Shown piece by piece: positions 1 to 11,650 of a stretch of 64,000 nucleotides of DNA; position 1 is the first letter of the stretch; each line of letters opens with the position of its first letter. Source of the DNA: Pelecanus crispus (taxonomy: Eukaryota > Chordata > Aves > Pelecaniformes > Pelecanidae). Under the pieces are notes generated by a model that searched no databases, was not told where the DNA came from, and saw nothing but the letters and a program-made list of their open reading frames with translations. A program made the position numbers and the translations under genes. The stretch spans positions 8,630,372 to 8,694,371 of the forward strand of contig NC_134655.1 in assembly GCF_030463565.1 (NCBI RefSeq). Reading direction: 5' to 3'.

Positions 1-3000
1 ACTTTCTTCTCTGCTTTTCTCAATCTGCTACTCTCCTCGCTACCTGTGTGTCCACTCTATGCCATTAGTGCTAGAACCCCAACTAAAGGAGGAGAAAGTC
101 TGTGTTGGATTATGGAAAGCTGTTTCACTCTATATAATTAAAAGGTAACTTGTGTATTTCTGTAATTAACTATGAAGTTGTGCTGAATTCTCCAAACTGC
201 AGAAGAAAAATAGAAAGTCAGCCTGACATACCTTAAAATTGCATTGTTTTCTATTCTGTTGCTTAGAAGTAGCAGAATGTCAGCTCTCATTGAAGTGTTT
301 TAATACGTTGATGAAATAACAACAGTAAAGATATATTTTGAAGTACGTATTCTAGCTTAGATTATTTTGCATCAAATATTTTGTGTAGTTTTTCAGCATG
401 TGGTTGCGTTTTTTAAGTTTTTTTGGTTTTAAACAGTAGAAGCTTATTTTAAGGCTTTTTATTGACAGCCTCAGTTCATACATTTCTGAGGTAACTTACC
501 TGATTATTAAGGGTTTCAGAAAGGACAAGGTAAGAGGAAACTGGTTAATTTGATATTATTGTTGATATTTATATCCTTGCTAGTACAGACATTCAACATA
601 AATATACTTTTAAGCATTTAATATACCCCAAAATGGCTTAATTGATAGTTTATTGTGAACAGGGAATGGTCAGGAATTTCAGAAAGGCTTATTTTTATGT
701 GGAAGTGAAAAACAACACAGTAGTTTTCTTAACATTTTAATCTTTTGTAAGTTTAGCACTGCAGTTACCATGGAGTTGCTGGTGCACTACATGCTTACCC
801 TCCACACTGCTTAAAAGTAACTTTTTTGTATGCTTCTATCCTTGCAGTTTCACTTCTAAATCTATATGTAACTTAGACCCTTTTCTCCTTTTTCCCTTCC
901 CTCTGATGAGAGCTAAGGGATGGGTATTCTATAATATGGGGAAATTCTGCTTGAGGTTTGAATGACTGAAAGTTTCCCAGAATTTGACATTTCCTTCAGA
1001 CCACTTTTTCACAGGGAGGAATTGGTAGATATCGACAATCAATTTGTGTAGACTTGTCAAATTATTGTAGGAGGCTGTTTGGTTTCTCTGTCACTTACCA
1101 TGGTAGATGCATATACAATAATGGTGTCATGACAGCTGAGTCAAGTTGATTTCAAACCAGTCTATAAAATAAGACTTTTACCAGTTATATCAGTGATTGG
1201 GGTGTTTTGTTTTGTTGTTTTGAGGCACTTTAATCCCTTGCATCATTTGGGCATAGCTACAAGTTGTAACTGTTTTCTTTCTCAATTTTTTTATCCCATT
1301 TAGTCCTAGTGCTTAGGAAATAGGTGTGAAGCATAAGACATGCTTATTTTCCCAATATTTTCTGAAAGTAGTCATCTGCCACCTATTTTGATTAATGTTA
1401 CTTTCGTTGACAATACTTTACAGTAAAATGACTGAAAAGGTGAATACCAGTGCATCTGGAAATACTGAATAAAAGCTTTTTTGCAAGTGGGCATCTGTGA
1501 AAAGGGGAGTCTGCAGAATGCAGACTGGGAATAGCAAATTTGGCACGGCACAAGTTCTCATAAAGCTGTCATGTGCAAAATAGGAAGGTGGGTGTTTCGG
1601 TATACAACAGCCACAGCATAGTGCAGTAAATGGAAGAGTATGAGTTATATCAGGTGGCTTGCAGACATACTGGCTGGCAAAGAAACATATAAACTGTGTG
1701 TATAGACAAGTAGGTTTCCCTTACGAGCCTCGCTCCAGTTACGCTGTACACACATCCAGCACAAAGCAGTCCTGTAAGGAATAGCATGTCGGGCAGGTAG
1801 GAGAAATCATCCCGGTACAGATCTGTGAAAGAAGTTGGGGAAAAATTGTGACAAGTTATTTTCATATTTTTCAGAGGCTCTACTAGCTGTAAATCAGAGC
1901 CTATTCACCTCCAAAACTAGACAATTTTAAAAGAAAAAGAAACCATTTCCATAATAACAACTTGTCAGCAGCATGACTTGGTTTAATCCTCTGCTTTAAT
2001 GAAGAGGGAAGCTGGCAGTATCTAACTTGACATGTTGATTTCTGAGCAAGCTTTTCCTAACATTGTGCTAGGTTGTCATGCCTCTTGTGGAGAAGTCCGA
2101 GTCTGGACAGTGAAAATTAGTTTTGTGGGCATTAATTTTTAATTAGACTACTTTTGTTAATACTTTTGAAAATGTATTCTAATGGCTTGAAAGTGTATTA
2201 ACAGAGCTGTTATGTAAATGTTTAATTTATTGTTACGCATACACAGTAATTACTTTCCATGATGGTTCTTGTAAAAGGAATTAATTCTTTATAAGATACT
2301 ACTTTCATGGAAACATTCTTTTATCTAGACATAATACCATAGAAAGCACAATGTAATTACTGAATTATCATTTTAGAAAGAGGCAAACTTTCCTGCTACC
2401 TTTCATCAGAAAACATAAAAATGCCATTGCATAAACTTAGATCTGGCATCTTGCATGTATCTTTCAGAGGTTGCCCTGGACCTCAAAATTTGAAAAATAC
2501 TTTGGACTACAAAGTCACATAGAAACACATAAAAGTTTTCATTTACCAACATTTTCAACACAACTCTGCTCAGAAGCTTGGGTGGGTGGTAGGAAGCAAT
2601 TAGGGTCGTGCTGTTTTAAAGATCTTTACGTGGCAGCTTTTTTTGTTTACAAAATTAGGTGGCTGAAACCTGAAAGGATCCTTTTGTGCCTAGAGGTGGA
2701 GGTCACAAGAAGGTCGCTCCAGTACTTAGCCCACACCATGATGATGGTGCATTTCATAAAATGTACTTTCATACTCAAAAACCACAATGTATTTCCTTTT
2801 ATCTTTTCACTAGATTTTAGGTATTTTCCATTTGCTATGAAACGTTGACATGAAATTTTCAAGATATATCCTAGTATTAAATGGGAAAAATTGAAAAAGA
2901 CCTGTAAATCCTTATGACCGAAATACAGAATGTCCCACTACACAGCATGCTCGTCTTTGATTCCTTTTTCACTGTCTGTCTATTGTCCCTGTGTATTTGT

Positions 3001-3902
3001 AGTTACAATATTTTATTAGTAACTGCTTTGGTAGTCTGGAATTTTAATGGTACCTTGCCAAAGTCTTGCCAGACATATCTCAGTTGTTTGTGATGCAAGA
3101 TAATCAAGATAGTCTTTTTCCTAAGTTTATTCAGACATCATGGTGAGTTTATAATAAGAGGAATGGAACAAAGAAGAAAGGAATAAATGGGCCTAAGAGC
3201 TTATTTTACCATCTTGTGGCAGCAGAGTATCTGTTACATTTTTCTCCTGCATAATATCCTAGGTAATTGATTAGAGATTGTTAGAGAATAGTTGCTTACC
3301 GTTAATTAAAAATGTTGTGCTTAAAAACGAAAGTATAACAAAAATCCAGTTTGCTTGAGTGAACTGATTGTTACAACAGGGTAGTATGTCCAAAGGAAAA
3401 AATATATTTGGAATTTCTCTGTCATGTTGGATTCTGGAGTGATGATGCGGCTCTGTTCATGCTTTGTTTTTGACTGCTGAAGGGTGCTGATATGAAAGTG
3501 CAGCAGCATGCTGTGCAACCGTTTTTTAGAATCGAATCATAAACCTGTTGGCTGTCTGTGATGTTCAGCTTTTAGTGTCACGCATGCTATTTCCAGTAGG
3601 TGTCCAGTAGAGGGCAACAAACACTGTTTTTTGAGTGTAAAATACTTTCCAATCTACTTCATAAAGCGAAGAAACACAGCAGTTCTTGTCCTAAGCTCTT
3701 CAAAACTGATTTACTGAGCATAGTAAGTCTCATTATGTCAAGCTGTTATAAGTGTTGTGATATGAAGCCAGGTACTACTGCTCACTCATTCAAGCTTGTA
3801 TCATTTATCACTAGAAATCTGTCAAGGTTTGAAGTTTTGCTGCATGGTGTTTCAGGTTAAATAGGTTTTAAATATATATATACTATAACTTTCTTTTTAT
3901 AG
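1..3902 (+). other. RADX: RADX intron (no exon recognised)
   Basis: AT-rich sequence upstream of the first RADX exon I can recognise. I looked for frames resembling the middle part of RADX and found none. Two open stretches (about 2465-2850 and 3600-3860) have plausible splice-like edges but no family resemblance, and the frame of the second does not fit the exon at 3903. A CTCF-like 12-mer sits at 3604-3615. The missing 5' two-thirds or more of RADX is presumably to the left of the window. Confidence 0.6.
3604..3615 (+). promoter_or_regulatory. CTCF-core-like motif
   Basis: CCAGTAGAGGGC followed by A, fitting the CTCF core CCASYAGRKGGCR. It lies in a RADX intron, about 11 kb upstream of RNF128 exon 1a. 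Confidence 0.35.
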
Positions 3903-3982
3903 CTTGGATGAATTTCAACGTGAAGATTCTGTGCAAGATAAAAATGGACAGGCTGTATCAGACAGTTTACAGTACTGCACAG
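3903..3982 (+). CDS. RADX: RADX coding exon (fourth from the end)
   Basis: An 80 bp exon bounded by a pyrimidine-rich ...TTTTTATAG acceptor and a GTATGT donor. It starts with the last base of a codon, reads LDEFQREDSVQDKNGQAVSD.. and ends with one base of the next codon. That base plus AC from the exon at 8015 makes Asp, so the frame continues without a break. The segment is acidic and polar and corresponds to the poorly conserved linker before the C-terminal conserved block. I cannot align it residue by residue to the mammalian protein; assignment rests on frame, splice signals and position before clear RADX exons. Confidence 0.75.
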
Positions 3983-6900
3983 GTATGTTGCAAATAGTTG
4001 TTACATTAACCTTAGGAGGTTTAAGCCTACGTCTTCTCTTCAGGTCCAAAGCAGGCAACAAAGATGTCCTTATAACCCTTGTTTGTCAAGACAGCTCTTC
4101 TGTACATCTGGCTGCATCAACCTCTAGGAAGCTACTGTAGCAATGTCTTGTTAATGTCATTCTGCTTGGTCGTGTCCCTGATGTGTTCTAAAGGATGGCT
4201 GGAAGGACAGTGTTGGTCTGTTTCCCAGTATGGGGAATAAATTCTCAGTGTTGCTTTATACAAGTTTTAAGTTAGTTTTGTAACTCAGAAGCAGTTAGTA
4301 GCGTAAGACCTCACATTTTTTGTTGGCAGTTTTCTTGCTATAGTGATCTGCATGTGATAAAATTGTCCCTCTCCGTGAAGGTAGCCCCAAAGCTATGTGA
4401 GTACCTAATTAAAAAGGCAAATAGAAGATGTGGGAGGAAATGGATGAAACATACAAGCCAGTGATAAGAATGATGTTTGGTTTAGGGATTTTTCTAAGTT
4501 AATATTATAACTTTTTTCTTTCTTCCTCTGAAATTGAAAAATAAACTCATGTTCCATGCAGTTAGCGTCTTGATATCTATTTTTGGATGAAGGAAGAAGT
4601 CTAATTTGTCAGTTGTCATTATGTGCAGCTTGGTCTGTGTTTTATTTCACACAAATATTTTGACATGTTTTCCTCTTTCCAGAGCTGACTGAATGTGCTC
4701 TGAGTCATATAATTTTATCTAAAAGTTCGTCTACTACTAGCATCTGTCCCAACATTAACATCTGCCAATTTACTTCTATGTATAGCTATATTATGTTTAA
4801 TGTTGTCCATCCTTTTATTTTTGCAAGGCAGCAGTTCATCTTAATTTAGTAATGACCTCGATAGGTTTTCTTTGTAGCCTATTGATAATGACCTACTCCA
4901 TTGTGCTGCTTTAAAGCCATAGAAGTTACAGTGAATTTTCCCAAATGTTTAATATATTAAGAGACTGAAATCATGAGGAAACTTTCAAATTGGAAGTAAC
5001 TGTTTAAAGTGAAGTTTTATTCCAGAGAACGAGCAGGTTCAGGTACTGTGTAGAGATCTGTTGTTCAAAAGTAAGAAAATATATCCATAAACAATTTGAT
5101 AATTAATTAATTTATTGGTGGTTAGTCTTTGGTGAAATTTCTTGTTGCTTTTAAAAATGAGAAATCAAATTGAGTGTGTTCACCAGAAATTATTTTGACA
5201 GCTGTAGTGTTTATTGTGCTATGCTGTTACTCTCTGTAGAATTGCTGGGATATTGTGTAGATCTCATAAAATGAATGCATGTATGTGGTTTCAAGGAGTT
5301 GGTTTAAAGGGTTGGTTTTCAAAAAAAAAAAGGATGTGAAGATGTACAGTGAAATACATGCCTCATTTTTTAACTGTAGTGAAGAAATCTTGCATTAGAT
5401 ACTTAGATTTAGATACTTTTATTTAGATATTTGTATCTAAAATACAGATATATTTAGATATTTTTATTCTTAAAATATCATTTACATTGATATTTCCTCA
5501 CTGCATGTGAAACCCTATTTAACCTTCAGTTGGCTGATATTTTGAGTGTAGTCCAAAATAAATGAATCAGTCTCTCATCTAATGTGAGTATGCAATAATT
5601 ATATGAATATATTAGTAAATGTAGCTGCTAAATATATGCACATAGTTTTCTCACATAATGTCAGTCCTACTGGCAATATTATTAGTCTTAAATAAAATAC
5701 TAATTATTTAGCTGATGCTAGTTTTATCTGAATAAAATCATGTTTGTATTTTGCTTAACAAGCCTACTAATTATGGTACATGTATCGAAATGAACACTTT
5801 TCTGTGCTGCATTCCTTCAGATTTTGAAGATAGCTTTTTTTTTTTCAGTATTCTGAGATTGTATATCAGCTACTTATGTATCATATACCTATTTTTCCAT
5901 TTACTGATATGCAGGTCATAGGTACCACAGAAAATGGAAAGGTGTTACTTTAAGCTTCATAGTGATGTTACCGTGGTCCCAGGTAGAGCTTTTTTTTTAA
6001 TACCAGCAAGGGAGACTGCTCTTAGCTGCCTTCAGAAGCTATTTATGGGAACGTGAAATTTTCCTCCCCTCCCTTTATAACTATGTATTAGGGGTGCTGA
6101 CATTTCTGTCTCTTAGTAGCTCCATATTGTAGCAGCCTGCATCGAAGTAACACTTTTTGAATAGTCATTGGGTAGATGTACAAAAAGAGCTGATAGAGAT
6201 ATCCAAAATAAAATAAATTATTAAAGTGTATTTTTAAAATGTTGAAATATCTTGGGGGAGGAGCAGTACTGGGATAAGGTTCACTCACTGGAATTTCATT
6301 TACTGCAGATACTATTTTTTGCAAGAGGTACAAAGGAGGAGTAAAAGATTGCAGTCTGTGCTGTAAAATAACATGAAACGTAACTGTAAAGCAGAAATGC
6401 ACTGACTCAGATTTACTAACAAAAGTGTTTGCAAGAAAGAAACTTTATAGTAACAGTGTAGGCTGATGACCAAATTAACTTCTGATTTTTTACAAGAAAA
6501 AAGCATCTGCTGTATACTGTAATTATACAGCAGATTTAAAAAAAAAAAAAAAAAAAAAGCCCTTCTGCTAACTGAACTCAAAATAGGGTTCATCTCAATT
6601 GCTTTTTGTAGGAAATTGTGTGTTTAAATGTTCACCATAGCTATCTTCATATTTTTGATTGGTTTAAAGAAGAAAGTAGTCTTTGCCGCCAAGAGGCTCT
6701 CTGTAGCTAGAGGAGTTCAAACATTTGCTTTATTTTTTTTCTAAAGTGCAGTCATATTGTTAAAGATTTCAACATCTTATTGTTTAAATACCAGTCGTGG
6801 CTATTTCTACTGTGCTGTCCTAATTACACATCTGTTTATGCAAAGTTAATAATGAGTGTACAAGTAGGACACACAAATTACAGCACCAATGATATGTTGA

Positions 6901-8014
6901 GGGAGAAAAGTAAAGTCACGATTGAAGTTTTAGAAAGAGAAAGGGGTTTTTTTTATCCCACTACTTATATTCTGAAACTGTTTTGTACTTTATTTGCCTA
7001 ATGTATAGCATTAAGTCTTCATGCTTGTAGAGAATTCTGTAATTCTCCAAGTAAAATAGTGAGAAAAAATGTTTCTTTGTGTAGCAGCTTTCATGTGCCC
7101 CTTACCTTATTCCAGTTCTGTGTGAAAAATACTGCAGACTGCTTTATGCAATCCAGAACACACTTTTACTATTAGTGCCAATTTTCTTTAAACTCCTTGT
7201 CCTTTGTTGTCTAATTCAATGCAGCAAGACTCTTATTTCCCTTGTTGAATGTTCTTGCATATGTTGCATCAAGTTTGTCTGTGTATGTTCTGGTTTCTTC
7301 ATTTTTGAACATCCTGATGCTCCATCATAGCAATTATGACACTAAAAAGAAGTGAAGTAAAAAAGCATATGTTCATAGAGAAATGTTGGGGTGGATAATA
7401 TACCCAGTTCAGAAGGCTACTTGATGAGAAGCTGTTTCACGGGAGGTGGAGGAGATACAAGGCTATACTGGGAATATTTTGAAATGAGCTTTCTGGTAAG
7501 CTCAGAAGGTGGGGTTTAACACTTGCCTTCAAAATTGGAAGTGATGGTTATATAAGCTTTTACCATTAACAATCCTCAAGTTACGTGTAATAGGAAAGAA
7601 GAATGGAGCTATCATTGACTGTATAGCAAGAAATTTTAAATGTTAGCATAGTCTTCAATGTAAGCATATAGTTATTGTGCAAGGGATGGAAAAGTTCACC
7701 TTCACTTGTGCCCGTTTTAAACTTGTTTTCATGATTTCTGGCTGTTCATTAAACAAGTTATGTGCTCTCCAAAAACAAGCCACAATGACGCTCTTCATGT
7801 GGTGAAATAAGTCTTTTCACTGCAAGTCTAGCCTCTAAGGTTACCAGTTTACTCATGTTTCAACCCTAGCTTAATTCATTGTTTTGTATGTTTTGAACAT
7901 TCTGCCATGTCTTCATAATTGAAGTGTTTTAATGAAAATATTTCTTATCTAGCAGAGAAGTGATATGATTCTATGAGCATATAAGCAACTAAGTATTTCC
8001 TGTGTTTATAATAG
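3983..8014 (+). other. RADX: RADX intron
   Basis: AT-rich intron. It contains a stretch rich in TTAGATA/TATTTAGA-type words around 5395-5470 and a 21-base A run at 6538-6558, otherwise nothing recognisable. It ends in an ATAATAG acceptor. Confidence 0.7.
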
Positions 8015-8308
8015 ACCAAGAAGGAATGAGCGATATACCTGAAACTGAAGAGACTGGAAGACCTTGTGATTCATGGCAGAGTGACCTGTGGGCACAAGTG
8101 AAAGACAAGTTAATGAAATATTTGCATCACAGCACAATTTTCCCAGAAAGCATCCCACGTAAATTTGATTATGTGCACAAAGAGTTACTTATGCAACAGT
8201 ACAACCTTCATGCAGCAGTGCACCAGCCAAAAGGAACCAGAACAGATAAAGATATCAATGAGTTTAAAAGTGCTAGTGGCCTTGGGTATTATGAAGTGAC
8301 AGTTCTGG
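8015..8308 (+). CDS. RADX: RADX coding exon, start of conserved C-terminal block
   Basis: RADX is a single-stranded DNA-binding OB-fold protein that acts at replication forks, limiting RAD51 accumulation and fork degradation (known of the family). This 294 bp exon is phase 1 at both edges, with an ATAATAG acceptor and a GTAAGT donor. It encodes a segment with SWQSDLW, FPESIPRKF and FKSASGLGYYEVTVLG, which matches by memory the mammalian C-terminal region (the equivalent human words are ESQLW, YPESIPRKF, FKSARSLGHFEVTILG). The final G joins GT of the next exon to give Gly. These motifs are what identify the gene; the linker between them is much diverged. Confidence 0.9.
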
Positions 8309-9633
8309 GTAAGTATTTGGTAGCTTGGCTTCTAAAAAAGGTTAAACAAGAGCAGTATAAGATCTTAGCTCTTTGCTGCGTTAAATTAAGAATGGCTTGA
8401 AGGTTTGTCAGAAACTGAATGGATTTCTCTAAATCAATTAGTTGATTTTGAGTATTTCTTGAAGTTTAAAAAAATGATTGACGTTGTAGATTTTTGTTAG
8501 AGTCATGATTTAGGATAATTTTGTACTGGAAAGCTGTAATTCTCATTAAGAATACCTTTAAATGAAATGACTGAACATCTTGTTTCTAATATCACTTTTC
8601 ATATAATTGCAATTTTGTGTATAGGTTTATGTGTATCATTTGAAGAATGTGTGTAGTCCTTAAGCTATCGATTATTACAATTAGAGGTAGGTCCCATTCA
8701 CTAGTTCAGCCAGTCTGACATAATCAGGTAAATTATTCAATTGCACTTGATTGTCAGCTGACTTTCCTGCCAGAGGGGTATTAATCAGAAACAAGTTAGT
8801 GTTCTTAAAGGGAAAAGGACAACTATAAATGCTTCTTCTGAGCTTTATTCTCACTGAGTTGTTTTTTGAGTACTGTTGCTCCTGAAGTGCCTTTCTTCCA
8901 CACTAGGAAACTAAGGGCTGTATTTTAGCCCTGCTCATCAACTGCTCTCTGCTGCTTCTGGTTAGCACAAAGCATCAGTTGATTGATCTTTATTTGTTAA
9001 AATATAAATATGCATGATGTGTATCTGTTTGTTAGCATTACTGTGGGACATTAATCTGTTTGATTTTGTTTTCCCATCAAAAGGAGAAGGAAATTGCCTA
9101 GCTTAACAATGCTCATGTTAAGTTCCCATAATTTAAAAGTTTCCATTATTTGCTAAAGGAGATTTGCAGAGAAGGCGTTTGCATATTTACAGTCATTAGA
9201 ATCCTGGGACTTACAATATAATATTCAAGATGAAGGTAGCACAAGTACTGCACCGCATGCTGCATAGATACACTGGTTGTAAAATTAATTTCTCTGCCCT
9301 TGTAGCAGCGATAAAGTTAAAAATGAGTGTGAAATGGCTTCCAATGTTGGTTTAATATTTTCTGAGCTAACAGCATTGTTAGCCTTAAATCATAGTACGT
9401 TATAGCATCATATCAATTTGAATGTGCTTATGTATAAATACATATACATAGATATATTGAAATGTATTTTTAGATGTCAGTTATTAATTAATGGACAAAG
9501 AGCAAGTAAATAAAAATCAGTGTTCAGCCTGCATAGTTTGGTCTTTAAATAAAAAGAAGAAATGGTGCATGAAGTTGCTAATGGGCTGAAGATGAAGGTT
9601 TCTGCTAACTTAAATATTTTTTTTTTTCAACAG
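8309..9633 (+). other. RADX: RADX intron
   Basis: AT-rich 1.3 kb intron ending in a long T tract and CAACAG acceptor. No repeat or other feature recognised. Confidence 0.8.
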
Positions 9634-9816
9634 GTGTAAACCATGATGTGGCAATAGATGTTGCATTTCTGCCACTGTTTTGTCCTGAAGATCCCCACTT
9701 ATTTCAACTAGAAGACATTCAAAATGATACATTACTGTCTTGTATGAGTTGCATCTCTGCATGTCAGCAGAAGGCTGCTAGCAATGGAAGGCTTCATGAC
9801 ATGTTTCCACTTTCAA
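9634..9816 (+). CDS. RADX: RADX coding exon, penultimate
   Basis: A 183 bp exon between a T-rich CAACAG acceptor and a GTGAGA donor, phase 1 on both sides. The frame gives VNHDVAIDVAFLPLFCPED followed by a cysteine-containing stretch. The first part closely resembles the mammalian words NHEIAIDVAFLPMYCPED. The second part, with DTLLSCMSC, is looser. Read-through beyond the donor meets a stop within a few codons, which supports the splice. Confidence 0.9.
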
Positions 9817-10723
9817 GTGAGACTGGCTTTCACTGATGTTACTCATTTATCGTTTCTTGGTTTATCTTTCAATGCAAGAGTTAATCCTCTATAGAAGTCT
9901 CTGTTGTAGGTCAGACATTGTTCCCCTTTCCAGTGTAAGATATGTGAATTCTGTGTGACCACCTTTAGTAAATAGATGCAATACTGAACTTTCAAGGCAG
10001 TTTTTACTGAAGCTGTTCTCATACTCTGAAGATAGTATTTTAATATCCAAACCACAGCCTCCTAAGTGACCTAGATAGCATTTGCATTTATTTTTTGATG
10101 CAAAATTATACTGACATAGAAGTCGGTACGTGTGGCTGAGCATGTGAGTATTTGGCGTGATCTGCTTTGACACAGAGTGGAATAACCATCAATCAGTCAG
10201 CCCGTTTCACTGATGTCACTTTGAACAGCTGCTTTAACGCAACCTACAGTGCCTATAAACTGAAGTATTTGCCTGCTATTGAATTATTTTCCTTCAGATT
10301 ATGCTTCTAATTACTGGCACCTCACAAATGTGGTGAACACTATTAATGTGTATCATACTGCAAAGTGCTGTATAAGCATCATGTTTTCCTGCATGTTTAT
10401 ATAGACAGATTTGATTTTACTTAAATACATCTTTACTTTTCCTTGAATAGTACTATGAAATCAGAGAATCACTAATGGTTAAGTAATGCATATTTCAGCT
10501 TTTCCATATCTAAGTTCTGGTGCTGCCATTTCTAGTGATTGAATTTGCTAATAAAATTCTACCAAAAAAACCGAAAATCCCAGTAAGCCAGCATTTAATA
10601 GTTAGAGTGAGGTTTTTCACTGAAAGAAGGTTGAACATATACACATTATTGCACGCAGAACAATGTCGATTCAGTATACCTTTTTATTGTATGTATATTA
10701 AAACACCTTTTCTTAACTTCTAG
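9817..10723 (+). other. RADX: RADX last intron
   Basis: A 0.9 kb AT-rich intron ending in TTAACTTCTAG. Nothing else recognised. Confidence 0.8.
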
Positions 10724-10869
10724 ACGAAATTGTAAAAGCGGCGATGGATCTAGATGGCAAACATGTTGTCTGCATCTTGGACATCTGTCACTTGGGTGAT
10801 GATAAGGTGGAAGTCTTTCTGAGCAAAATCTACAAGACAGTGGAACCTGATGTTCTAGATCCAGTGTAA
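10724..10869 (+). CDS. RADX: RADX last coding exon and stop codon
   Basis: A 146 bp coding segment: two bases completing a codon, 47 codons and TAA. It reads [19 protein letters not shown], then [17 protein letters not shown] and a short tail ending LDPV. The mammalian C-terminus has the equivalent words [30 protein letters not shown]. The final few residues are unlike human, as expected for a fast-evolving tail. Together the four exons here encode about 233 residues of the RADX C-terminus. Confidence 0.92.
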
Positions 10870-11650
10870 TTTAATAACTTATTTTTCAAATTTATATTGT
10901 TTAAAAGGAGGGAAATAAAATTGCTGGAACTTGAATACACCCTCTACACATTGCACTTTTGTAGAACTAGCAGACATGAACATAAAATTACAATTCTTAG
11001 AGCAATTGTAATGGTCATCCATGTAAGTGAGAAGGACGATTGTTGCCTTTATTTTTGGCAGTCTTGAACAGATTACAATGTCTTGGTCACTTATGTTCAA
11101 GAAGTATGAATAGGCAATACAGTGAGCTTATCTTTTGATAGGATACCAAGGAGTATAAGTATCATTGTCATCTTTCTCTGCCTGTGCACCTACATACACA
11201 GGAAATGTATATATCACGGTGAGAACTGAGAAGAGAGGCAGGCTTTCCCAATATTAAAGGCAATGTCTGCAAAAGAATTAACTGGCTGTGATGTAAATTT
11301 AGGCTGGAAATTAGAATAATTTTTAGGATTAGAGCTGTTATGTTCTATAGTGATCTTTTAGTGGGAGGTACTGGGGTCAGCCTAACTGCTCTTCAGGCTT
11401 GAAGCTTACTGTGTTTGTGAAAGGGATTAAATATCATGGTGTCTTTAGTACCGGTGACTGGACTCAGTGATCCAAGAAGCCACTTCCAGTTCTTTTTTAC
11501 CTGAGCATGGTCAGCTGCTGTGTTTTTATTTGTCTGCTTTTGTATATACAGCGTTGGGTAGTGAGTTTGGCACCCAAAGGGTTTTAACATATTTTATTTA
11601 TTAATAAAAAAATAATGAAGTATTTAATAAAAGAAACTTTGTTAGTGGAA
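10870..11650 (+). other. RADX: RADX 3' UTR (near part)
   Basis: Follows the TAA. It carries candidate polyadenylation hexamers AATAAA at 10914-10919 (only 45 bases after the stop), 11603-11608 and 11626-11631. The last is followed by a T/G-rich stretch (TTTGTTAGTGG) and is the likeliest main site. No coding signal. UTR extent is inferred, not seen. Confidence 0.55.
11626..11631 (+). terminator. RADX: Candidate RADX polyadenylation signal
   Basis: AATAAA, with another at 11603-11608, about 760 bases past the stop codon and followed within 20 bases by a T/G-rich element. The alternative is the distal hexamer at 13870-13875. Confidence 0.5.

Noticed and set aside
2465-2590. Open frame after TATCTTTCAG that could be a RADX exon
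   Set aside because: No similarity to RADX, and the proposed donor (GTAGGA) is weak.
3600-3722. Possible extra RADX exon (CCAGTAG acceptor, GTAAGT donor)
   Set aside because: The reading frame that would join exon 3903 correctly contains a stop, and the peptide has no resemblance to RADX.
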